Shown here: piece by piece, positions 7,817 to 13,055 of the stretch
Layout: every line of letters starts with the position of its first letter
Position numbering within the stretch: the stretch's first letter is position 1
Source: Amoeboradix gromovi
Lineage: Eukaryota > Sanchytriomycota > Sanchytriomycetes > Sanchytriales > Sanchytriaceae
DNA length: 13,055 nucleotides
Reading direction: 5' to 3'
Assembly (NCBI GenBank): GCA_018985225.1
Contig: JADGIF010000241.1
Location: 1 to 13,055 of the forward strand
The notes under the pieces: generated by a model
What the model saw: the letters and a program-made list of their open reading frames with translations, nothing else
Told to the model about the DNA's origin: nothing
The model's database searches: none
Made by a program: the position numbers and the translations under genes

Positions 7817-7840
7817 AGATGTTTTTGTAAATCAAGCCAC

Positions 7841-9079
7841 ATGCTGTTACTTTCTATATTTTTAGGAATCTCCACCGACTGCCGCAATATCATAAATCTA
7901 GCCATCGGGCTCAACTTAAATACTGTTTTACCAGAAAAGATGCATATTTTAGATCAGGATTGCTGTAATTTTGTAGACTGTAATAATGGACGTGTAGTAC
8001 AGATAAACTGGAGCTATATTGGCTTAAACGGTACAATTAATGGCACTGCGATTCCTGATACTGTACAGTACCTCAAAATGGAATTCAACTCTATTTCAGG
8101 AACACTCCCAGAATTACCCCAAGATTTGCTAATTCTGAATCTGTGGAATAATGACGTGACAGGTACCTTGCCGGTTTCTCTCCCACCTACTCTAGTTCAG
8201 CTTTATTTACCCGGAAACAGAATGCATGGAGTCGTTCCTCAAATTCCAGATTCTCTAACTGTTCTGGTTCTAGGAGGGGGCAAAAATATGAACAAATTTA
8301 CAGGTTCCGTATATATGAAATCACCCGAGTGGGTTAATTTATCAGGCACTATGATAGCGTATTTAGAGATGCAAACTATTGGGGGTTTATATAGCTGTGA
8401 CATATCTTTTACACCAATGCTACGGATAATAAACGACCAGAAATTATCAAAATGTATTAGAAACGGTTTATTTAATGAATCTACATCTATTAGCAGCGTA
8501 TTAGCTATTAAAACAGCTGATACTTTCAGCTCAACTTCAGGTAAGTATCTCGACTCCCCAACGACAAACCAAGCACAAACATCCAAAACGCCACTTACGG
8601 ATAATTCTGTAACTCCATTCACGACTTACTCTTTAAGTTCTAAATCAAAATACATCATTACTAAATTAGAGCCCTACACCTATGCGACATCCATAAGTAG
8701 TATAACTACTCAAGGAGAATATTTAACCAAAATAAGCACAAGGATTAAGGAATCTACTCAAGTAGCTTGTTCTACTGGTTTCAAAAAGAGCAGCACAAGT
8801 ACTAAAGAATTCAAAATATATACTACTAGAACTGACATAACGCAGCACAAATTGGGCACTCTGATTTCAAAAGAAACAAAGAACTCAAAATCTCGCGGTT
8901 TTACTGCCAAAGAAAAAACTAAAAACAAGCTAATAAAATTCATTCCGAGTAAATCCTCTGAGTCTCTCATGAAAACTACCATTTTAGTGAAGAAGAGTGA
9001 GCTACTTGAAATGTCTAGCAGAAGCAAATCTCAAAGCGCAGAGTTTTTAACTATTGCAGCAATACTTCTACTGTGTTAA
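7841..9079 (+). CDS. secreted or surface leucine-rich-repeat protein with Ser/Thr-rich stalk
   Basis: 412 residues. A short hydrophobic leader (1-11) suggests a signal peptide. A Cys-containing N-terminal cap (C14, C41, C42, C47) precedes plant-type leucine-rich repeats of 21-22 residues at about 74-94, 95-116, 117-137 and 138-160, with the pattern LxxLxLxxNxxxGxxPxxP (for example SGTLPELP and TGTLPVSLPP). A weaker capping segment follows to about 205, with C186 and C205. Residues 215-390 are Ser/Thr/Lys-rich without structure, like a glycosylated stalk. The last 13 residues (AEFLTIAAILLLC) are hydrophobic after small polar residues, as in a GPI-anchor signal, though short. LRR proteins of this type usually bind proteins or glycans outside the cell. 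Such proteins occur as expanded families in Rozella-like parasites, as I recall. An AATAAA lies about 53 bp past the stop. The ligand is unknown. Confidence 0.8.
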   Translation: MLLLSIFLGISTDCRNIINLAIGLNLNTVLPEKMHILDQDCCNFVDCNNGRVVQINWSYIGLNGTINGTAIPDTVQYLKMEFNSISGTLPELPQDLLILNLWNNDVTGTLPVSLPPTLVQLYLPGNRMHGVVPQIPDSLTVLVLGGGKNMNKFTGSVYMKSPEWVNLSGTMIAYLEMQTIGGLYSCDISFTPMLRIINDQKLSKCIRNGLFNESTSISSVLAIKTADTFSSTSGKYLDSPTTNQAQTSKTPLTDNSVTPFTTYSLSSKSKYIITKLEPYTYATSISSITTQGEYLTKISTRIKESTQVACSTGFKKSSTSTKEFKIYTTRTDITQHKLGTLISKETKNSKSRGFTAKEKTKNKLIKFIPSKSSESLMKTTILVKKSELLEMSSRSKSQSAEFLTIAAILLLC

Positions 9080-9547
9080 GCGAATTGATGAAACACGAAA
9101 AAGACTCGAGTAGGAAGCGCTTAGTCCAAATAATAAATGCAAGAGTTTGCTATTTTTTCTAGTCTGTTCAAACTGATAAATCTTCCTCTTTGAAAGTTCT
9201 GATATACCAGAAAATCTAGAATTTTCAGAGAAATTGAAAAAGCAGCTCGCTCTATGATATTTTGTGCAGTGCATATTTATGTCTCCAAATTATTTTCTTT
9301 GAGTCCCGCACGCTTTCAATTTTTGTGTAGTAAACTTTTCTTTACACTAATATATGTCCTTCCTTTTTTACTTACACCTCCACCTCATTTTAGACCATTT
9401 TCTGAATATATTGTTGTATATAATTATGCAAGTCTAGAAGAATAGTATAGCGTAGTGATATAGATAATGCAATTACAATGATATATATAGTCAGTTAAAC
9501 TGGGCAGTTGTTTGTGGGATTTAAAATATCGCGTTTCCAACAAATTA
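9080..9547. other. intergenic, no convincing gene
   Basis: About 470 bp. AATAAA at 9132-9137 probably ends the LRR transcript. A plus-strand 63-codon frame (9254-9445) is hydrophobic, as expected of T-rich DNA, and has no CCC/GGG start motif. A minus-strand frame overlaps it. Neither is called. The right end (AAATTA directly before CCCCCC) looks like the start signal of the next gene. Confidence 0.45.
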
Positions 9548-9553
9548 CCCCCC
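9542..9553 (+). promoter_or_regulatory. AAATTA-CCCCCC start signal
   Basis: AAATTA followed immediately by six C residues, ending 1 nt before the ATG at 9555. This is the clearest example in the window of a C-run next to a start codon. In Microsporidia an AAATTT-like box with a CCC-like box close to the start is a known transcription signal, and the likeness is striking. Confidence 0.5.
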
Positions 9554-9554
9554 T

Positions 9555-10445
9555 ATGAAATTCTCAATGAAGCCAGTAATTAAGAAGTTGCTGAACACCA
9601 ATCTGAGTGTATTTAATGAATTTCATCCTATACGGCTAGAATTAAAAAGGACTACATTCTCTAGTCTGTTTGCACTAGGAATGTTTCTACTAGGAGCTAC
9701 ATTTTTGTTTATTTCGGAAAATAATTATACACCCTCGGATGCTCTTTATGATCGTTTTCTAAACAATATTCCACATTATGAGTATCTAACTATATCTGCC
9801 AATGCACTTACCATGACTGAGTTAGGTTTAAGTATTCTCTTCATGGTTACTTTACCCCGCCCATGGAATGTTATCATTATTAGACGCGCTGCTGTAGTAT
9901 TGAGCACTTTATTCCTTACGCGTGGTATATTTATAGTTATGACCACCATTCCTAGTCCTCTTGGCAAGGCGTGTGTCCCAGATATCATTAAAGATGAATA
10001 TGCAATAGTCAGAGTTATCCAGCTAATTATTGGAGCACACAGCAATTGCACTGATAATGTATTTAGCGGACATACCTCCACAATTCTAACTGCATGTATG
10101 CAGATCCACTTCTACTGCAAATACAACATTTTGCGGATTATCTCTTGGATGCTCAGTATCGCAGCAATTTTGTTAGTTTTGATATCTCGATTGCATTATA
10201 CCGTGGACGTACTATGTGCAGTCGTTATCGCCTTGCTAATGCACTATTTGTTTGTAATCGCGATTGATAGCGATCCACGTTTTGCAATAGTGCGGTTTAT
10301 TAAGTATCTGGATGGTTACGATATAAGAACAAAGTACTTTAGAAACTTAAGAGCTGCAAGCGGAGATGACTTGACATTGGAATTGGTCACAACCACTGCT
10401 TCACCAAGAAGGAAACCGAATTCTTTAAGCGAATCTTCAGAATAA
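9555..10445 (+). CDS. sphingomyelin synthase / inositol-phosphoceramide synthase-like PAP2 family enzyme
   Basis: 296 residues with about six membrane spans (33-53, 87-100, 113-132, 174-190, 192-211, 217-237). The four motifs of the sphingomyelin synthase family can be followed. D1-like is YTPSDALYD (58-66). D2 is R110-R111-x8-F120-x2-R123-x6-T130, exact except Phe for Tyr. D3 is C165-T-D-x3-SGHT (171-174), with Thr for the usual Gly. D4 is H214-Y-T-V-D218-V. The expected catalytic triad is H173, H214 and D218, with His/Asp spacing as in the family. These enzymes move a phosphocholine or phosphoinositol head group onto ceramide at Golgi or plasma membranes; the head group cannot be read from sequence. 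It is not the fungal Aur1 type. The cytosolic tail after 238 is polar and Ser-rich. A downstream Met5 is an alternative start. AATAAA overlaps the stop. It converges with the next gene, 96 bp apart. Confidence 0.85.
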   Translation: MKFSMKPVIKKLLNTNLSVFNEFHPIRLELKRTTFSSLFALGMFLLGATFLFISENNYTPSDALYDRFLNNIPHYEYLTISANALTMTELGLSILFMVTLPRPWNVIIIRRAAVVLSTLFLTRGIFIVMTTIPSPLGKACVPDIIKDEYAIVRVIQLIIGAHSNCTDNVFSGHTSTILTACMQIHFYCKYNILRIISWMLSIAAILLVLISRLHYTVDVLCAVVIALLMHYLFVIAIDSDPRFAIVRFIKYLDGYDIRTKYFRNLRAASGDDLTLELVTTTASPRRKPNSLSESSE

Positions 10446-10541
10446 ATTTATATCACTCAAACACTTGTGGATTCTGCTGAAATATGCAAGTTTTCTTGGT
10501 AGTTATCAAGAAGGCTGGTTGCGAATAAATCATTTACTATC
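10446..10541. other. convergent 3' intergenic gap
   Basis: The 96 bp between two convergent stop codons must hold both 3' ends. AATAAA at 10441-10446 overlaps the stop of the plus-strand gene. On the minus strand only AATAAG-like sequence adjoins the stop. Confidence 0.4.
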
Positions 10542-12575
10542 TTATTCAAATTCAATTAGTTCTTCATCGGCTGCTACAGTTTGCCCTGCTACAACATTTA
10601 CTTTCTTAACCTTTCCAACACTAACAGCTTTGAGTACATTTTGCATCTTCATAGCCTCTAATATCAAAATATCGCTTCCCTCTGCAACTGTATCTCCTAC
10701 TTTGACATTTACCACATTTACACTCCCTGGCATCGGAGCCAGGACAAATTTAGAAAAGTCGCGCTTTGGCTTCTCTTTGATGTGCTTCATTAATGTGTGC
10801 TGTAATTGAGTTAATACTTTAACAGGATATTTCATGCCGTTCATCTGTAGTGCGAATCCTAAAGCTGATGGATCGCTGTATTGTAATATTGAATGTTTAT
10901 TGCCAATGTAAACGTGTATGACATCTTGCTCTATGTCCCAATCCAGTTTAATTGTGTGATTTTCACCTTTCAACTTGATTTCAAACGAATGCTTTTTGTC
11001 TCGAATTTCCGCTTGTCCGTAGACTTGCACTTTAACAAATTTGTCATTTGTCAGCATGTTCTCTGGTGCACTAATGTACCACGTCCACTCAGAAGGATTT
11101 CTGCGCTGGTTATTCACCAAATCCCGAACATTCAGAAGTGAGGCTAAGCATCCAACAACTGCGGAATACTTGATAAAATCACCTTTACTTAGTGTGCGAG
11201 GCTTGAATCCATCAGGGTAGAATTGGGGCAGAAACTTTGTCGAAATGTCACCAGATATCCAATTGGGATGATCTAAAATTCCGCGTAAAAGTGGAATGTT
11301 GTGAGTTACACCTTTAATCAAATAAGCATCCAATGCCTTGGACATCAGATCAGTTGCACCTGCTCTAGTTGGATGCCAAGTACATAGCTTGCAGATCATT
11401 GGATCATAATAAATAGAGATATCACTACCCTCTCTGACTCCACTGTCAGGTCTGATTATTCCTTCTGCTTCTTGAATTATTGACATTGTAGGCTCAGTAT
11501 ACCTGGTCAGACTACCAATACTAGGTAGGTACTTGGTAGGATCTTCAGCGTAAACACGACTTTCGATAGCATGGCCATTTATCTTAACATCCTCTTGATT
11601 TATTGACAATTTCTGGTTTGCAGCAACTTTTATCATCATCTCCACTAGATCTAATCCTGTAATTAGTTCGGTAACTGGGTGTTCTACCTGCAAGCGAGTA
11701 TTCATTTCCAAAAAGTAAAAATTCAATTTTGGATCAACTAAAAACTCAACAGTACCAGCAGAGTGATATTTCACATTCTTAGCCAGCATAACAGCTTGTT
11801 CTCCCATTTTTGTACGAGTAGCATCGTCCAAGTGCGTGCTGGGTGCCTCCTCAATTACTTTCTGGTTTCTGCGTTGAATACTGCATTCACGCTCAGGAAG
11901 ATATAGAGTCTTACCATACTTATCACCAATAAGCTGAATCTCAATATGCCTTGGGTTTTCAATGAACTTCTCTACTAGCAATCTATCGTCGCCAAAACTA
12001 CTCAAAGCTTCTGATTTGGTCAGCTTGTAGAACTCTTTGACATCGTTGTCGTTCCAACAAATACGCATTCCTTTACCACCTCCACCAGCAGACGCCTTGA
12101 GCATGATTGGATATTTGAGTGAGTTGCTAACAACGATTGCTTGTTCTAATGACTCTATTTCGCCTTGGAATCCAGGAATGGTAAATACACCGGCATCCTT
12201 GGCAATCTTTTTGGATTCTATCTTGTCTCCCATCAGCTGCATAGACTTGCTACTTGGACCAATAAATGTGATTTTGTTATCTTCTAAGGTCTTGACAAAT
12301 GAGGGTTTCTCAGACAGAAAGCCATAACCAGGATGAACTGCATCTACATTTAGTTCTTTACACGCTTGAACAAGTCTGTCTACTCGCAAATAAGATTCGC
12401 TACTTGGTGGTTTGCCAATATAGTAGCATTCAGATGCCATTTCGACATGTTTGCTATGTTTATCAGCATCGCTATAGACTGCTACTGTTTTAATACCAAG
12501 TTTATTGCATGTCTTTATGACTCGACAAGCAATTTCACCTCTATTTGCTACGAGGATCTTATCAAAAAGTGTCAT
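10542..12575 (-). CDS. PCCA: propionyl-CoA carboxylase alpha chain (biotin-containing)
   Basis: 677 residues from the ATG at 12575. Residue-by-residue likeness to animal PCCA is high throughout. Order: biotin carboxylase N-domain (KILVANRGEIACRVI), ATP-grasp with Gly-rich loop KASAGGGGKGMRI (about 160-172), ERECSIQRRNQKV, the catalytic loop EMNTRLQVEH (290-299) with R294, the C-terminal lobe (SRVYAEDP, GSDISIYYDPM, GVTHN), the BT linker domain, and a biotinyl domain with the lysine of EAMKMQN at K643 (codon 10649-10647). The enzyme carboxylates propionyl-CoA to methylmalonyl-CoA in the mitochondrial matrix with a beta subunit not in this window. Odd: hardly any presequence precedes the first beta strand. 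In frame upstream there are 22 codons without ATG or acidic residues but with Arg, Lys and His, which would suit a targeting peptide started at a non-AUG codon (such as TTG at 12599) or supplied by a missed exon. The CCCC motif favours the ATG at 12575. Confidence 0.95.
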   Translation of the reverse strand: MTLFDKILVANRGEIACRVIKTCNKLGIKTVAVYSDADKHSKHVEMASECYYIGKPPSSESYLRVDRLVQACKELNVDAVHPGYGFLSEKPSFVKTLEDNKITFIGPSSKSMQLMGDKIESKKIAKDAGVFTIPGFQGEIESLEQAIVVSNSLKYPIMLKASAGGGGKGMRICWNDNDVKEFYKLTKSEALSSFGDDRLLVEKFIENPRHIEIQLIGDKYGKTLYLPERECSIQRRNQKVIEEAPSTHLDDATRTKMGEQAVMLAKNVKYHSAGTVEFLVDPKLNFYFLEMNTRLQVEHPVTELITGLDLVEMMIKVAANQKLSINQEDVKINGHAIESRVYAEDPTKYLPSIGSLTRYTEPTMSIIQEAEGIIRPDSGVREGSDISIYYDPMICKLCTWHPTRAGATDLMSKALDAYLIKGVTHNIPLLRGILDHPNWISGDISTKFLPQFYPDGFKPRTLSKGDFIKYSAVVGCLASLLNVRDLVNNQRRNPSEWTWYISAPENMLTNDKFVKVQVYGQAEIRDKKHSFEIKLKGENHTIKLDWDIEQDVIHVYIGNKHSILQYSDPSALGFALQMNGMKYPVKVLTQLQHTLMKHIKEKPKRDFSKFVLAPMPGSVNVVNVKVGDTVAEGSDILILEAMKMQNVLKAVSVGKVKKVNVVAGQTVAADEELIEFE

Positions 12576-12588
12576 AATATGACGCAAT

Positions 12589-12592
12589 GGGG
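12589..12592 (-). promoter_or_regulatory. CCCC start-proximal motif of PCCA
   Basis: On the minus strand a CCCC run lies 14-17 nt upstream of the ATG at 12575, the same spacing as before the spliced gene at 3899. If transcription starts near it, most of the possible upstream in-frame extension would not be translated. Confidence 0.4.
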
Positions 12593-13007
12593 ATTTCAAT
12601 TGCCCGATTAGACGGAGTGAATAAAAAATGAGAAAAACTTAACACATGATTTACCACAGTCGCTTCATTTGATATTCCTAGTTTGTATAGAGATGTCCTG
12701 TTCGTAGCTTTAGTATTTCATGTGGTCGGAGAACTTGCACCTTTTTGAGTTAAATCTGTTTGTGCAATCCATTGTTTATTAAGGCGATAGTTGTGAGGAA
12801 GACTTCTTGTCATTATGAAATATGAATACTGTTTTTTTAGTTTAAAATATCTAGGATAGAAGCTTTTACCTGGGCTCATGTTGTCATTTATTCCCAGTGC
12901 TTATCTCCTGTGAGGAAATGAAGTACATAGAAAAACTCTTAGCTCTTTCATGTAGCTATCGAGTTTCATTGAATAAATAATTTATCGTGATTGCACGAGC
13001 TATATCG
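12593..13007. other. upstream region of PCCA, no gene seen
   Basis: About 415 bp without a supported gene. Only very short ATG frames occur. It should hold the PCCA promoter and, if the edge call is right, the 3' flank of a minus-strand neighbour. Confidence 0.4.
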
Positions 13008-13055
13008 TTACAATATCCTCTTTTTCTTATCATCATCTCTCTTCTTGAGGCCAGA
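13008..13055 (-). CDS. possible 3' end of a minus-strand neighbour (partial)
   Basis: From the right edge, 15 minus-strand codons run to a TAA at 13010-13008. The peptide is short, Lys/Arg/Asp-rich and tail-like. It is open to the edge, so it could be the end of a gene in tandem with PCCA, but 15 codons prove little. Confidence 0.2.
   Translation of the reverse strand, partial: SGLKKRDDDKKKRIL

Noticed and set aside
8239-8622. 127-aa minus-strand frame inside the LRR gene
   Set aside because: It is antisense to a clear LRR and Ser/Thr-rich coding region; low-complexity codons on one strand leave the other open.
9254-9445. 63-aa hydrophobic plus-strand frame
   Set aside because: Hydrophobicity follows from T-rich DNA. 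A competing minus-strand frame overlaps it, and no start motif precedes it.
12576-12599. TTG start extending PCCA by 8 residues
   Set aside because: Nuclear genes rarely start at TTG, so the main call uses the ATG at 12575. The extension is kept only as a finding.
1-13055. tRNA, rRNA, CRISPR array or satellite
   Set aside because: No T-arm-like consensus, rRNA core or regularly spaced repeats were seen by eye. A covariance-model scan would be needed to exclude a diverged tRNA.

Overview
The window reads as nuclear DNA of a small, AT-rich eukaryote, not of a bacterium. It is roughly one third G+C by eye. Genes are single units on both strands with no operons or Shine-Dalgarno sites. One gene needs a 66-nt intron (3689-3754), AATAAA signals follow or overlap several stop codons, and many products carry ER signal peptides. 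Six credible genes have a CCC- or GGG-type run within about 30 nt upstream of the start codon, and in five of the six it is a run of four or more. That resembles the CCC/GGG-like start signal known from Microsporidia. Canonical Microsporidia lack mitochondrial propionate metabolism, but this window encodes a propionyl-CoA carboxylase alpha chain. My best guess is therefore an early-diverging relative of Microsporidia (Rozella/Mitosporidium/Cryptomycota-like, mitochondrion retained). This placement is inference and of modest confidence.

Layout. 1-421: gene-poor left edge, with perhaps the last 21 codons of a neighbouring gene. 422-1342 (+): protein with an N-terminal hydrophobic leader and a C-terminal RING-H2 finger. 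1343-2588: no convincing gene. 2589-2779: MITE-like inverted-repeat element, copy 1. 2964-3899 (-): spliced gene for a 289-aa, signal-peptide-bearing, cysteine-containing membrane protein. 3900-5334: fragmentary coding potential, including a probably broken or spliced reading frame at 4366-4885 (-). 5335-7446 (+): 703-aa secreted protein built from two diverged copies of a ~320-residue module. 7533-7816: MITE copy 2, ending 24 bp before the next gene. 7841-9079 (+): surface leucine-rich-repeat protein with a Ser/Thr-rich stalk and a possible GPI signal. 9555-10445 (+): six-span sphingomyelin synthase/inositol-phosphoceramide-synthase-like enzyme. 10542-12575 (-): propionyl-CoA carboxylase alpha, convergent with the previous gene. 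12576-13055: upstream region, with perhaps the tail of another minus-strand gene at the edge.

How it fits together. The left two thirds (422-9079) is an accessory, secretome-like block: four consecutive credible genes all begin with a hydrophobic leader, none is a recognisable housekeeping gene, and two copies of one non-autonomous transposon lie among them. The right third is conserved metabolism: sphingolipid head-group transfer and mitochondrial propionyl-CoA carboxylation. The most interesting signals are the start-proximal CCC/GGG motif, the two-copy MITE whose end seems to supply that motif to the LRR gene, the apparently secreted RING-H2 protein, and the duplicated 703-aa protein of unknown family.
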